A stretch of 64,000 nucleotides of DNA from an uncultured Verrucomicrobiales bacterium (GCA_905478925.1 CAJQKQ010000044.1:91984-155983), one strand, 5' to 3'; positions 19,336 through 31,803 are shown, numbered from the stretch's first letter. Notes: generated by a model from the sequence alone, not told the origin. A program made the numbers and translations.

Positions 19336-20162
19336 ATGAAAATACGCAAGGCAGTCATCACCGCAGCCGGTTCCGACCAGCGCCATCTTCCGCTCCAGGC
19401 GGTAACCAGCCAGTCGGGAGCCTCGCAAACGGCTCTCCAGATGCTTCTGGACGAGGTTTTCTCCGCCGGTATCACCTCTGCGGCGGTGGTCGTCGCCGCC
19501 GGGGATGCGGAAGCATATCGGAAAGCTGCGGGACCGCATGCGGAGCAGGTCACCTTCATTGAGCAGGCGAAACCGTCGGGCTACGGAGATGCGATCTGCC
19601 AGGCCAAGGATTTCATCGGTGGCGAACCTTTCCTGTTGATGGTCAGCGATCACCTCTACCTCAGTCACACGGATGGATCCTGTGTTTCCCAACTCCTGAA
19701 AACCGCGGAGTCGAACGCGTGCTCGGTGTCCGCCGTACAGGCTACGCACGAAAGCAAGCTGCCGCTCTACGGAGCGATCGGGGGCACCAAGGTTCCGCAG
19801 GGGGCCGGTCTTTATGAGATACGCAATGTCATCGAAAAACCCAGCCCGACCCTGGCCGAGCAGCATCTGACGATCCCGGGACTGCGGGCCGCGCAATACC
19901 TCTGCTTTTTCGGCATGCATGCGCTTAGTCCGAAATTCATGGAATTTCTCTGCGCATCCGAGGAGAAGGGTGTTTCCCTGACCTTGCGAAAACTGGCGAA
20001 AACGGAGCGCTGCCTCGCCCACGAGATCCAGGGTCGGCGCTTCAACCTCGATGAGCAAAACGGTCTCCTCATCGCTCAGCTTGCGCTCGCCCTCGACGGC
20101 CCGCACCGCGACGGGGTGCTCGTTTCGCTGCTCGAACTTCTTGCCACCACCAACCGCCCCGC

Positions 20163-20166
<4 letters not shown>
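19336..20166 (+). CDS. GalU-like sugar-phosphate nucleotidyltransferase
   Basis: 276 aa from ATG 19336 ('[20 protein letters not shown]'), resembling the glucose-1-phosphate uridylyltransferase/NTP_transferase fold. Conserved-looking pieces include '[17 protein letters not shown]' and '[11 protein letters not shown]', but the nucleotide loop reads '[10 protein letters not shown]' where GalU proteins have GxGTRxLP, and the metal-binding Asp segment is 'VSDH'. Activity could therefore be altered. The stop overlaps the start of the 1108-aa fusion by 4 bp (ATGA), so the two are surely co-translated and probably act on the same sugar. The family normally couples a sugar-1-phosphate to UTP or dTTP in the cytoplasm. 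Confidence 0.75.
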
Positions 20167-23489
<3,323 letters not shown>

Positions 23490-23687
23490 TGGAGCAGGAG
23501 AGCATTTTGCTGACACCGGGAAAAAGTTCTTCCCTGAGGCGGTAACGAAGGGGGTCTTCGCGGAGGGATTGGATGCGGTTCCAGATTTTCCGCAGGTAGA
23601 TTTTCTCCTGTTCTTCGCCCCATGTTTCGAGGGTGTAGGCGCGGATGGAGCGGAAATCATCTAGGCCGGCCTCGGTGAGGGTGAGCT

Positions 23688-23918
23688 TCATGCCTTGCCG
23701 CGTACGAGATCGATGAAGTGCTGTTCGGATTTTACCTCGACGGTCTGCCCCGCCTGAAGCTGCGCATAGCCAATGGCCGCTTCACGACTTAGCAATTGGT
23801 TTTCCTGCTCTTGAATGAGGGATTTACGCAGTGCCTCGCGGATCACCTCGCTGGCATTGTTATACATCCCCGAAGCAACCTTCGCCTTCACGGCACTTTC
23901 GAGTTCTGGGGTGAGCAA
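23688..23918 (-). CDS. ParD/CopG-type antitoxin, start codon apparently lost
   Basis: 76 aa: 'LTPELESAVKAKVASGMYNN' and 'ASEVIREALRKSLIQEQE' are typical of ParD ribbon-helix-helix antitoxins. The expected N-terminus (APTINILLTPELE) is readable upstream of the TTG at 23918, but the codon where an initiator ATG should be is TAG (23939-23941). Translation could start only at TTG, removing part of the DNA-binding strand. Together with the truncated toxin it looks like a decayed parDE module. Confidence 0.6.
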   Translation of the reverse strand: MLTPELESAVKAKVASGMYNNASEVIREALRKSLIQEQENQLLSREAAIGYAQLQAGQTVEVKSEQHFIDLVRGKA

Positions 23919-23980
23919 AATGTTGATGGTGGGAGCCTACAAAGATTGCTGATCTTTGTGAAGATGGGTGGTGGGTGAAA

Positions 23981-24014
23981 TCGGCGACCGAAGATCGCCG
24001 CCACATCGCCGCTA
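23981..24014. repeat. GGCGACCGAAGATCGCC palindrome at the 3' end of priA
   Basis: The sequence CGGCGACCGAAGATCGCCG with a following CGCTAC tail abuts the priA stop. A second copy sits at the 3' end of pta (48297). The core can fold as GGCGA/TCGCC. It is possibly a REP-like element or a transcription end signal; there is no T-run to call it an intrinsic terminator. Confidence 0.55.
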
Positions 24015-26291
24015 CGAGAAGTTATACGCGTCCATATCGAAGACGACGGTGACGTCTTCGGGGAGGGAGGTTTTTCGGAGGATGGTTTGGATGTGGTTGG
24101 TGAGGGGGCGTGCTTTGTGGGAGCGGAGAGTGATCTGGAAGCGGAATTGGTCGTGGGAACGGATCAGGGGGCTGGGGAGCACTTCTCCGAGGGAGATGCC
24201 GGGCGGAAGATTTTCCTTTAGGCGGAGGTGGAGCGTCTGGAGTGTGAATTCGGCGCGACGCTCGTGCGTGGATCTTGCGGTGAGGACTCCGCAGTGGGCG
24301 AAGGGCGGGAAGCTGAACTGGCGGCGCATTTCCATTTCCTGCTCGGCATAGCCATCGAAGTCGTGCTTGCGGGCGAACTGGATGCTGGGGCTATGGGGCG
24401 TAAAGGTCTGGACGATGACTTCGCCTTCGAGCTCGCCGCGGCCGGCGCGGCCGGCGACCTGGGTGATGAGCTGGAAGGTGCGCTCGCCGGCGCGGAAGTC
24501 CGGGACGTGCAGACCGAGGTCGGCGTTGAGTATTCCCACCAAGGTGACGTTGGGGAAATGCAGGCCCTTGGCGATCATCTGGGTGCCGATGAGGACGTCG
24601 ATTTTTTGGGATTTAAATTTCTTGAGGATGTCTTTGAGCGTGTTTTTGCGGCGCATGGCATCCGCATCGATGCGAGCGAAGCGGGCTTCGGGGAGGACTT
24701 TCCGAAGGACTTCCTCGACCTTCTGGGTGCCGTATCCCTGGAGGGCGATGCCTGGGTTTTTGCATTCCGGGCATTTTTTCGGGACGATGGATTGGTGGCC
24801 GCAAACATGGCAGACGAGTCGCTCGTCGGTGCGATGGTAGGTGAGGGCGACGGCGCAGTGCGGGCACTCGCAGACATGGCCGCAGCCGTGGCATTGGAGG
24901 GAGCGGGCGAAGCCGCGGCGGTTGAGGAAAAGGATGGATTGCTCACCTTTTTCGAGGCGTTGCTCGAGCGCGGTGCGGAGCCGGTCGGAGAGGATGGCGA
25001 TCTGGCCTTTCTGCTTCTGTTTTTCCAAGCGCATGTCGATGACACGCACCAGCGGCATCGAGTGGGCGTCGGCGCGTTTGTCGAGGCGGAGCAGGTGGTA
25101 TTTCCCCGCGAGAGTGTTTTGCCATGACTCCAAAGAGGGTGTTGCTGACCCTAAAACGATGACGCATGGCTCGAAGGCGGCGCGGAGGACGGCGACATCG
25201 CGTGCTTGGTAGCGGGGGACGTTTTCCTGTTTGTAGGTGGATTCGTGTTCTTCATCGATGACGATGAGTCCGAGGTTTGGCAGGGGTGCGAAGACGGCGG
25301 AGCGTGCGCCGATGACGATGCGGGCGGTGCCTTTGCGGATGCGGTGCCACTCATCGAAGCGCTCGCCCTGGGAGAGGTTCGAGTGGAGGACGGCGACTTG
25401 GTCGGTGAGGTGGGAGAAGCGGGCTTTGAAGCGGCGGACGGTCTGGGGGGTGAGGGCGATTTCCGGGACCAGGACGAGGACGGTTTTGTCGAGGTCGAGG
25501 GCGGCTTGGGCGGCTTGGAGATAGACCTCGGTTTTGCCGGAGCCGGTGACGCCTAGAAGAAGATAGGGGGAGGGGGCGAGTGGGGGCGAGGGGGGATTTT
25601 CCACCGCAGAGGTGCAGAGGTCGCGGAGGGACGCGGAGATTTCTTGAAATGCTGTTTCTTGTTGCTCGTTTAGGGTGAGGGGTTGGGAGGGGATGATTTC
25701 CTCGGCGGCTTCGGGGTTGCGGCGGATTTCCTCGGTGGTGATGGTGATGAGGCCTTTTTTTTCGAGGGACTTGAGGGAGGGGGCTGAGCCATCGCCGAGG
25801 TCAGTGGTGGGGAGGGTGCGGTTTTCGGCGACTAGGAGGAGAGTGAGGATGGCGTGCTGCTTGGGGGCACGCTTGGCGAGTTTCTCCAACTCCTCCGGAT
25901 CGGGGCTTTCCGTAGTGGTGGCGATGCGGCGAGTCTTGGCCGAATTGCCCTCGGTGCGGACCGCCTCTGGTAGGATGGAGCGGATGACGCTTTCGATACT
26001 GGATCCGTAGTAGTTCGCGATCCAGCGGGCAACCTTGAGGAGGTTGGGGGTGATCAGTGGCTCGGGATCGATGAGCGATTTCACCTCGCGCATGGCGAAC
26101 TCGCTTTGCTCCGGCGGCGGGATGACGGAGAGCACCGTTCCCGAGGTGGTTTTCTGCCGGATGGGTATGCGCACGCGGCAGCCCGGCTCGACGGGGAGGT
26201 CGGCGGGGATGGCGTAGTCGAAAATAAGTTCCGAAGGGCCGTCGATGAGGACGCGGGCGATCACGGCACGACTTTGGAGGAAAAACTTCAA
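24012..26291 (-). CDS. priA: Primosomal protein N' (PriA replication-restart helicase)
   Basis: 759 aa. A superfamily 2 helicase that reloads the replisome at stalled forks. N-terminal fork-binding domain 'ARVLIDGPSELIFDYAIP'; motif I 'GVTGSGKTEVYLQAA'; DEAH equivalent 'IVIDEEHESTYKQE'; a zinc-binding insert with paired cysteines ('CHGCGHVCECPHC', 'CHVCGHQSIVPKKCPEC') near residues 465-510; and helicase-C 'IGTQMIAKGLHFPNVTLVG'. The start is ambiguous: TTG 26291 lies in an AT-rich repeat, and a GTG at 26264 begins closer to the family's usual N-terminus. A segment before motif I ('SASLRDLCTSAVENPPSPPL') is encoded by a dispersed-looking repeat, an insertion that the family does not normally carry. 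Confidence 0.93.
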   Translation of the reverse strand: MKFFLQSRAVIARVLIDGPSELIFDYAIPADLPVEPGCRVRIPIRQKTTSGTVLSVIPPPEQSEFAMREVKSLIDPEPLITPNLLKVARWIANYYGSSIESVIRSILPEAVRTEGNSAKTRRIATTTESPDPEELEKLAKRAPKQHAILTLLLVAENRTLPTTDLGDGSAPSLKSLEKKGLITITTEEIRRNPEAAEEIIPSQPLTLNEQQETAFQEISASLRDLCTSAVENPPSPPLAPSPYLLLGVTGSGKTEVYLQAAQAALDLDKTVLVLVPEIALTPQTVRRFKARFSHLTDQVAVLHSNLSQGERFDEWHRIRKGTARIVIGARSAVFAPLPNLGLIVIDEEHESTYKQENVPRYQARDVAVLRAAFEPCVIVLGSATPSLESWQNTLAGKYHLLRLDKRADAHSMPLVRVIDMRLEKQKQKGQIAILSDRLRTALEQRLEKGEQSILFLNRRGFARSLQCHGCGHVCECPHCAVALTYHRTDERLVCHVCGHQSIVPKKCPECKNPGIALQGYGTQKVEEVLRKVLPEARFARIDADAMRRKNTLKDILKKFKSQKIDVLIGTQMIAKGLHFPNVTLVGILNADLGLHVPDFRAGERTFQLITQVAGRAGRGELEGEVIVQTFTPHSPSIQFARKHDFDGYAEQEMEMRRQFSFPPFAHCGVLTARSTHERRAEFTLQTLHLRLKENLPPGISLGEVLPSPLIRSHDQFRFQITLRSHKARPLTNHIQTILRKTSLPEDVTVVFDMDAYNFS
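25601..25645. repeat. CTCTGCG-type dispersed repeat inside priA
   Basis: On the minus strand this reads GCGTCCCTCCGCGACCTCTG followed by CACCTCTGCGGTGG. The same pattern occurs intergenically after typA (about 34479-34515: GCGCCCCTCTGCGACCTTTG, then CGGCTCTGCGGTG), about 85% alike. In priA it is read in frame as 'SASLRDLCTSAVE', just upstream of the Walker A strand. Confidence 0.65.
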
Positions 26292-26319
26292 ACTCTAAAC
26301 TTTAAACTTCAAGGAAGAA
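26288..26319. repeat. AT-rich AGTTTA-type block before priA
   Basis: In the priA sense this is CTTCCTTGAAGTTTAAAGTT followed by TAGAGTTTGAAG. It is one of a family seen next to polA, pta, the thioesterase gene, ilvH and typA, built from AGTTTAN heptamers after a CTTG(G) lead. It runs into the TTG proposed as the priA start. The rest of the gap to acr3 (26320-26421) holds no recognisable gene. Confidence 0.6.
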
Positions 26320-26421
26320 GCTAGGAGTTTGTTCCGGGGAGGGTCAGATCGTGCCATCCTCGACGAATTTGGACTTGAGCTAGCTCTGGTGGCGGTCGTC
26401 CTCTTGCTTGCCTTCCTGGAC

Positions 26422-27507
26422 TCAGGAAAACCAGCCCTTGGTGCGTTGGCATACGCGGACGAGGAAGAGCATCAGCGGTACCTCGATCAGCACACCGACC
26501 ACGGTGGCAAGCGCGGCGCCGGAAGACAGCCCGAACAGCATTACCGCCGTGGCGATGGCGACCTCGAAGTGGTTTGATGCGCCGATCATCGCGGCAGGTG
26601 CTGCATCTTCGTAAGAGAGTTTTAGCCATTTTGCCGCGCCGTAGGTCAGCGCGAAAATCAGCAGGGTCTGCAAGGTCAGCGGGATGGCGATCCAGAGAAT
26701 GGTGAGCGGATTCGCCAAGATCGTCTCACCTTTGAAGCTGAATAACAGCACCAAGGTCGCCAACAGAGCGATGATGGACATCGGCGTGAGGATGTGCAGG
26801 AACTTTTTCTCGAACCAATCCAGACCCTTGGCGCCAACGATCCAGCGACGCGACAAATATCCAGCCAGCAGCGGCAGCGCGACATAGATGCCGACCGATA
26901 GCAGCAGGGCCTGCCACGGCACCGGCATGTGATTGATGCCAAGCAGCCAGCCACCGAGGATGCCGTAGAGTAGAAGCATGAGCAGGGAATTGACCGCCAC
27001 CATGACCAGAGTGAGACCTTGGTTACCCCTCGCCAGGTAGCCCCACACCAGGACCATCGCGGTGCAGGGGGCGATACCGAGCAGGATGGCGCCGGAGATG
27101 TAGGAGCGATAAAGTTCCACCTCGGAACCGTCCTTGAGCACCTCCGTGCCGGGGAGTTGGTCTTTGAGCAAGACACCGAGGAACAGCGTCGCGATGCCCA
27201 GCATGGTGAAGGGCTTGATCGCCCAGTTGACGATCAGTGTGAGAGTGACCGGCTTTGGGTTGTGGCTAGCCTGCACCACCTCGGCGAAGTCGATTTTCAC
27301 CATGATGGGGTACATCATGAAAAAGAGGCAGATTGCTATGGGAATGGAGACCACCGGCGCGCCGTTGACGTAAATGGCCATGCCATCGAGGGTTCCTGCC
27401 AAGTCGGGAGCGATCTTGCCCAGGGCTATGCCGGCGACGATGCACAGGCCGACCCACAGAGTGAGATGGCGTTCAAAAAAGCCCATGGATGATTTGTCGA
27501 GACTCAT
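26422..27507 (-). CDS. acr3: ACR3-family arsenite efflux permease
   Basis: About 361 aa with ten predicted membrane segments. I start at ATG 27507 ('[20 protein letters not shown]'); the track start at 27573 would overlap arsR. Family hallmarks are '[17 protein letters not shown]' and '[19 protein letters not shown]', which contains the conserved Cys needed for As(III) transport in ACR3 proteins. It exports arsenite (and in some members antimonite) using the proton gradient. It follows arsR directly on the same strand, forming a two-gene resistance operon. No arsenate reductase gene is adjacent. Confidence 0.93.
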   Translation of the reverse strand: MSLDKSSMGFFERHLTLWVGLCIVAGIALGKIAPDLAGTLDGMAIYVNGAPVVSIPIAICLFFMMYPIMVKIDFAEVVQASHNPKPVTLTLIVNWAIKPFTMLGIATLFLGVLLKDQLPGTEVLKDGSEVELYRSYISGAILLGIAPCTAMVLVWGYLARGNQGLTLVMVAVNSLLMLLLYGILGGWLLGINHMPVPWQALLLSVGIYVALPLLAGYLSRRWIVGAKGLDWFEKKFLHILTPMSIIALLATLVLLFSFKGETILANPLTILWIAIPLTLQTLLIFALTYGAAKWLKLSYEDAAPAAMIGASNHFEVAIATAVMLFGLSSGAALATVVGVLIEVPLMLFLVRVCQRTKGWFS

Positions 27508-27553
27508 GACTGGAGATGTTTTGGTTGGGCTTGTTTCACGGGTGAAAAATGGT

Positions 27554-27922
27554 TCATTTGGATTCTGGGCCACACAGTTTGCGCCGTATCGTCTTCAACT
27601 TACGGAGATCCGCCTTGAACATTGGGCTCTCGAAAGTGCAGTCCTGCAGACAGGAAAGATTGGCCGCCAATTCCGGTGACGGCTCGGCTGACAGAGAATA
27701 CCGGCGCCACGTCCCGCACGCCTCCACGTCGACGAGGCCATATCGGCGTAGGTAGGCCAACTGCTGGGATGTCCGCACCGATCCGATCCCCAGCACTCCC
27801 TCGATATGGCACACGCACTGCGGGCCGGAGTTCAACAGGTTCAGAATCCGCAGACGGTTGGGATCACACAAGCACTTGTAGATCTCGACCACATGCTCGC
27901 AGGGCTGGAGTTGCTTGGTCAC
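27554..27922 (-). CDS. arsR: ArsR-family arsenic-responsive repressor
   Basis: 122 aa from GTG. Winged-helix HTH: '[17 protein letters not shown]', recognition region '[19 protein letters not shown]'. The metalloid site appears as '[11 protein letters not shown]' (C-V-C, matching the CVC box in the DNA-binding helix of ArsR), plus Cys in 'YKCLCD' and 'SCLQDCTF' that might add ligands. It should repress its own operon until As(III) or Sb(III) binds. A perfect palindrome six bases upstream is the likely operator. The downstream gene is acr3. Confidence 0.93.
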   Translation of the reverse strand: MTKQLQPCEHVVEIYKCLCDPNRLRILNLLNSGPQCVCHIEGVLGIGSVRTSQQLAYLRRYGLVDVEACGTWRRYSLSAEPSPELAANLSCLQDCTFESPMFKADLRKLKTIRRKLCGPESK

Positions 27923-27927
27923 GACGG

Positions 27928-27955
27928 ACTTAGATAAGTAGATCCTTATCTAAGT
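27928..27955 (-). promoter_or_regulatory. ArsR operator
   Basis: A perfect inverted repeat ACTTAGATAAG-TAGATC-CTTATCTAAGT (11-bp arms, 6-nt spacer) ends 5 nt before the arsR GTG. Position and symmetry fit an ArsR dimer site. Being this close to the start codon, binding would also cover the ribosome site or imply a very short leader. Confidence 0.8.
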
Positions 27956-28052
27956 GCAAGATTAAATAAATTCCAGCCTTCGAATCCGGATTACCCAAAA
28001 AAGGAATATGGAAGCACAATGGTAGAGCCGCGGAGATGGACGAACTGGAAAT

Positions 28053-28175
28053 TTAGATATTTCGCCACATGCGGAAGTTTGAGGGTTTGAGTTCCGTGCG
28101 CATGAGCTTGATCACCTCGGCTTCGGAGAGGCCGGTTTTCTCGCGAATTGCATCGAAATAGATGATAGGTGGCAA
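28053..28175 (-). pseudogene. Fragment of a DUF2805 (TIGR03643-type) protein
   Basis: Not in the ORF track. The minus strand reads 'FDAIREKTGLSEAEVIKLMR' then 'TELKPSNFRMWRNI' and a TAA. This matches the C-terminal half of the short DUF2805 family as I remember it, but the N-terminal part (a helix ending in AWEDRTPF) is missing, and only a weak TTG could start it. It probably lost its 5' end where the aminotransferase gene now begins. The surrounding gap (27956-28250) holds nothing else recognisable. Confidence 0.55.
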
Positions 28176-28250
28176 TAAATGTTTGGCATCCGGTTTTTCC
28201 TGTAGTGGAAAGAGATGGCGCTTCCCAGGCGGCGGGCTATTTTCGCCGTG

Positions 28251-29525
28251 ATGTTACCGGAGATCCTGACGAATGTGCCTGGAGAAAAATCCCTGGAATG
28301 GGGGAGCAGGCTAGGGCAAGTGGAGTGCCGGAACACGACGTATCTCGGGGATGACTGGCCGGTTTTCTGGGAAAAGGCGGAGGGCGTGAACGTATGGGAT
28401 GTGGATGGCAACCGGTATCTCGATATGACGAGCGGCTTCGGGGTGGCGGGGCTGGGATACGGGTTCACCGGGGATGCCTTGCGGGAACAGAGCGCTTCCC
28501 TGATGCACGCGATGGGGGATGTGCATCCGGCGCGGGTGAAGGTGGAGCTTTGCGAGGCGCTATCGAAGATGACTTTCGAGAAATGGGAAGGGAAGAAGGG
28601 CAAGTGCCTGTTTGGAAATTCAGGGTTCGAGGCGGTTGAGGCGGCGCTCAAGACGGCGGTGATTGCCACGGGGCGGAGCGGGATCCTTTCGTTCGAGGGT
28701 GGATATCACGGGCTTGGATACGGGGCTTTGCTCGGGCAGGGGATAGCCTGGTTCCGGGAGCCCTTCGAGGGGCAGATGGCCAAGGTCACGCAGCGGCTGG
28801 ATTACCCGAGGACCCTGGCTGATCTGGGAGTTTTCCGTGATGAACTCTGGAAAATCGATGGCTCGGGGATCGGAGCGGTGTTGGTGGAGCCGATCCAGGG
28901 GCGGGGCGGGATCGTGGTTCCGCCGGAGGGTTTCCTTGATGAGTTACGGAAATGGTGCGACTCGGTTGGCGCTCTGCTGGTTTTCGATGAGATCTACACC
29001 GGCTTTTGGAGGACGGGGAAAATGTTCGGCTGCGAGTGGGAGGGCGTCGTGCCGGATCTGATCTGTCTGGGAAAAGCGCTAAGCGGGGGATTCCCGATTT
29101 CCGTCTGTGTGGGGCGCGCGGAGGTGATGGATCGCTGGCCTGCCAGCGAGGGAGAGGCGCTGCACACCAGTACATTTTTGGGTAACCCGATGGGTTGCGC
29201 GATGGCTCTTGAGGCAATTCGACGTTACCGGGAGCCTGGGACGGAAGCCATGGTGGTTGCGGCATCGGAATGCCTTGGGGAAGCTCTCTCCGCCCTTGCG
29301 GATCTCGGTTGCGTAAGGGGAATCCGAGGGAGGGGGTTGATGTTGGGGGTGGAGACAGACAGTGGGGATCGCGCCCTCGACGCTGTCAAAGGGTTGCTGC
29401 GGGACGGGATCATCGCGCTGCCCGACGGGCCGGCCGGTGATGTTGTCGCGCTGACTCCGCCGTATTCCGTTTCCGCAGGGGAAATCGCTTTTGCGGTCAA
29501 TCACCTGAGTGAAAGGCTGGAATAG
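28251..29525 (+). CDS. Class III PLP-dependent aminotransferase
   Basis: About 424 aa from ATG 28251 ('MLPEILTNVPGEKSLEW'); the upstream 12 codons in the track are unconserved. Fold-type I landmarks are 'MTSGFGVAGLGYG', 'CLFGNSGFEAVEAALKTA', the PLP Asp in 'LLVFDEIYTGFWRTG', and the Schiff-base Lys in 'LGKALSGGFPIS' near residue 274. Relatives include 4-aminobutyrate, acetylornithine and other omega-aminotransferases. The sequence does not fix the substrate. It stands alone, with about 70 bp to the next gene, so genomic context gives no pathway. Confidence 0.88.
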   Translation: MLPEILTNVPGEKSLEWGSRLGQVECRNTTYLGDDWPVFWEKAEGVNVWDVDGNRYLDMTSGFGVAGLGYGFTGDALREQSASLMHAMGDVHPARVKVELCEALSKMTFEKWEGKKGKCLFGNSGFEAVEAALKTAVIATGRSGILSFEGGYHGLGYGALLGQGIAWFREPFEGQMAKVTQRLDYPRTLADLGVFRDELWKIDGSGIGAVLVEPIQGRGGIVVPPEGFLDELRKWCDSVGALLVFDEIYTGFWRTGKMFGCEWEGVVPDLICLGKALSGGFPISVCVGRAEVMDRWPASEGEALHTSTFLGNPMGCAMALEAIRRYREPGTEAMVVAASECLGEALSALADLGCVRGIRGRGLMLGVETDSGDRALDAVKGLLRDGIIALPDGPAGDVVALTPPYSVSAGEIAFAVNHLSERLE

Positions 29526-29595
29526 CCAGCCTTCGCCGCTTGCCCTACCTGCCCGTATCGTCTAGCTAATAGCGAACTTCCGACCAGATTCGCTC

Positions 29596-31803
29596 TTGTT
29601 ACACCTCAATCCCACCCCGCTGACCCTCTGGCTAGGCATCGTTGCCCTGCTGGGTGTGGCGTTGCTCTGCGTTCTCTCTTGGAAGCGCAGCCCGCATCCC
29701 GGGAGGACGGCGGCGCTTGAGGTCCTGAGGTTTTTCATCGCCGCACTGGTGGTGATCCTGCTCTGGCAGCCGGAGTGGCGGACGGTCATCCATCCCACCA
29801 CCAAGCCGAAAATCGCCATTCTTTGGGATGATTCTGGATCCATGAAAACCCTGGATGCCGAGCTGCCGGATGTCCTTTCCGGGAATGGCAAAGCGGGGGA
29901 AATCATCGCCCGCGGCGAGTGGGTGGAGAAAGCCCTGGCTTCCGAGTTGTGGACGCCGTTGCGCTCCGACGGCGCGAACGATCTGTTCACCAAGCCCTTC
30001 GCCGGCCCTGCGGAAAGCGGATCCAACGGCAGCGATCTCAGCACGCCGCTCGATGAGCTGTTGCAGAAGGAAAACAACCTCCGCGCCGTGGTCATGCTCA
30101 GCGACGGGGATTTCAACCTCGGCCAGCCACCCGTCGGTGTGGCGCAGAAATTCCGTTTGCGCGGGGTGCCGATCTTCACCATCCCGGTCGGTAGCGAAAC
30201 GCGGTTGCCAGATCTCGATCTCCTCACGGTCACCGCGCCGACCTACGGGATCGTCGGCGAGAACGTGCAGATCCCCTTCACGATCCGCTCCTCGCTGGAT
30301 CGGCAGGTGCGCACCATCGTCCGCCTGCGGGACGAATCCGGCCGTGAGCGGACCAAGAATATCATCCTGCCGCCGAACGCGGAAACCTATGACTCCATCC
30401 TATGGCGCCTGGAAAAGGAAGGCTCCTCGACGCTCACGCTTTCGGTCCCGGTCGAGGATGGCGAACTGGTTTCCGCCAATAACGCTCGGAAATTCACCAT
30501 CGCCGGGCGCCCGGAGAAAATACGTGTGCTGGTCGTGGAGACCCTGCCGCGCTGGGAATACCGGTTCCTGAGGAATGCGCTGTCGCGGGATCCGGGAGTC
30601 GATCTTTCCTGCCTGTTGATGCGCCCCGAACTGGGCATTTCCGAAGGGATCGATTACATCCCGGAGTTTCCGAAAACCCTTGAGGAGCTTTCCAAGTTTG
30701 ATGTTATTTTTCTCGGCGATGTCGGTGTCGGTCCGAACCAGCTCACGGCGGAGCAGTGTGCGCAGATCCGCGGGCTTGTGGAAAACCAAGCTTCGGGCGT
30801 CGTTTTTCTTCCGGGGCCGCTGGGCAACCAGTTCACCCTGCTCGACACCGAGCTTTCGGATCTGTTGCCGGTGACCCTTGACGACAAGAACAAGGAAGGG
30901 CTCCCGGAAAACCTCGCCACGCCACTGAACCTCACCACCGAAGGGCGTGCCTCGCTGCTCACTATGCTGGGCGATTCCGAGGAGGAGAACCCCGAGATCT
31001 GGCGGCGCCTTCCCGGATTCTACTGGCACGCGCCGGTTGTCCGCGCCAAGGGCGGCACGGAAGTCCTCGCCGTCCACGCGAACCGCCGCGGCCCCTACGG
31101 CCCGATCCCGCTGCTTGTTACGAAAGCGGCCGGCAGCGGCAAAGTCCTTTTCATGGGCATCGATTCCGCATGGCGCTGGCGTCGCGGCGTGGAGGATCTC
31201 TATCACTACCGTTTCTGGGGTCAGGTCGCGCGCTGGATGAGCTACCAGCGAAATATGGCGGCCGGCCAGCGGGTGCGGATGTTTTTCACCCCCGAGCGAC
31301 CCGAGCCTGGCACGACCGTGACGCTCAACGCCAACGGCTTCGACGCGAACGGTGCGCCCCTCAAGGAGGGCTCCATCGTGGTGGACATCACTGACCCCGA
31401 CGGGAAAACGAAGCGCATCGAACTCCAGAAGAACGATTCCGAATGGGGCTCGTTCAGCGGGCGGTTTCGGGTCGATCTGCCGGGTGCCTGGAAGCTTCGA
31501 GCTGCCGCCTCGGGAGCCGCCGATCTCCCCACCGAGACCACGATCCTCGCCCAAGGCGTGGATATCGAGAAAACCGGCCAGCCTGCCCGGCCAGGGGTGC
31601 TTGAGGAGATTTCTAGGGTTTCGCGCGGCCGCAGCATCCTTCCAAACCAGCTCCCAGATCTCATCAAGGAAATCGACGCCCTCCCCGAGCCACGGCCGCT
31701 GGAGAACCGCATCCCGCTCTGGTCCCACTGGGCGACCCTCGCCGTCATGGTTTTCCTGCTCGCCCTGTTCTGGGTTGGCCGGAAGCTCAACGGGGCGTTC
31801 TGA
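29596..31803 (+). CDS. BatA-like membrane protein with VWA and glutamine-amidotransferase-like domains
   Basis: 735 aa from TTG 29596. Two N-terminal membrane segments ('LWLGIVALLGVALLCVL', 'FFIAALVVILLW') are followed by a VWA domain with the MIDAS motif 'WDDSGSMKT' near residue 82 and 'VVMLSDGDFNLG'. A class I amidotransferase-like region covers about 310-560 ('LVVETLPRWEYRFLRNAL', 'FDVIFLGDVG'), then comes a beta-rich domain, and a last membrane helix ('LAVMVFLLALFWVGRKL') near the C-terminus. Such proteins are common in PVC bacteria and often sit with MoxR ATPases, which are absent here. Probably a periplasmic-facing scaffold or aerotolerance-type protein; function not established. Confidence 0.75.
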   Translation: MLHLNPTPLTLWLGIVALLGVALLCVLSWKRSPHPGRTAALEVLRFFIAALVVILLWQPEWRTVIHPTTKPKIAILWDDSGSMKTLDAELPDVLSGNGKAGEIIARGEWVEKALASELWTPLRSDGANDLFTKPFAGPAESGSNGSDLSTPLDELLQKENNLRAVVMLSDGDFNLGQPPVGVAQKFRLRGVPIFTIPVGSETRLPDLDLLTVTAPTYGIVGENVQIPFTIRSSLDRQVRTIVRLRDESGRERTKNIILPPNAETYDSILWRLEKEGSSTLTLSVPVEDGELVSANNARKFTIAGRPEKIRVLVVETLPRWEYRFLRNALSRDPGVDLSCLLMRPELGISEGIDYIPEFPKTLEELSKFDVIFLGDVGVGPNQLTAEQCAQIRGLVENQASGVVFLPGPLGNQFTLLDTELSDLLPVTLDDKNKEGLPENLATPLNLTTEGRASLLTMLGDSEEENPEIWRRLPGFYWHAPVVRAKGGTEVLAVHANRRGPYGPIPLLVTKAAGSGKVLFMGIDSAWRWRRGVEDLYHYRFWGQVARWMSYQRNMAAGQRVRMFFTPERPEPGTTVTLNANGFDANGAPLKEGSIVVDITDPDGKTKRIELQKNDSEWGSFSGRFRVDLPGAWKLRAAASGAADLPTETTILAQGVDIEKTGQPARPGVLEEISRVSRGRSILPNQLPDLIKEIDALPEPRPLENRIPLWSHWATLAVMVFLLALFWVGRKLNGAF

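Noticed and set aside
24228-25127. 299-aa plus-strand ORF
   Set aside because: Antisense of priA, including its zinc-finger region.
26320-26421. Short frame 'LKSKFVEDGTI' after acr3
   Set aside because: In frame past the acr3 stop but interrupted by TAG; too short to assign.
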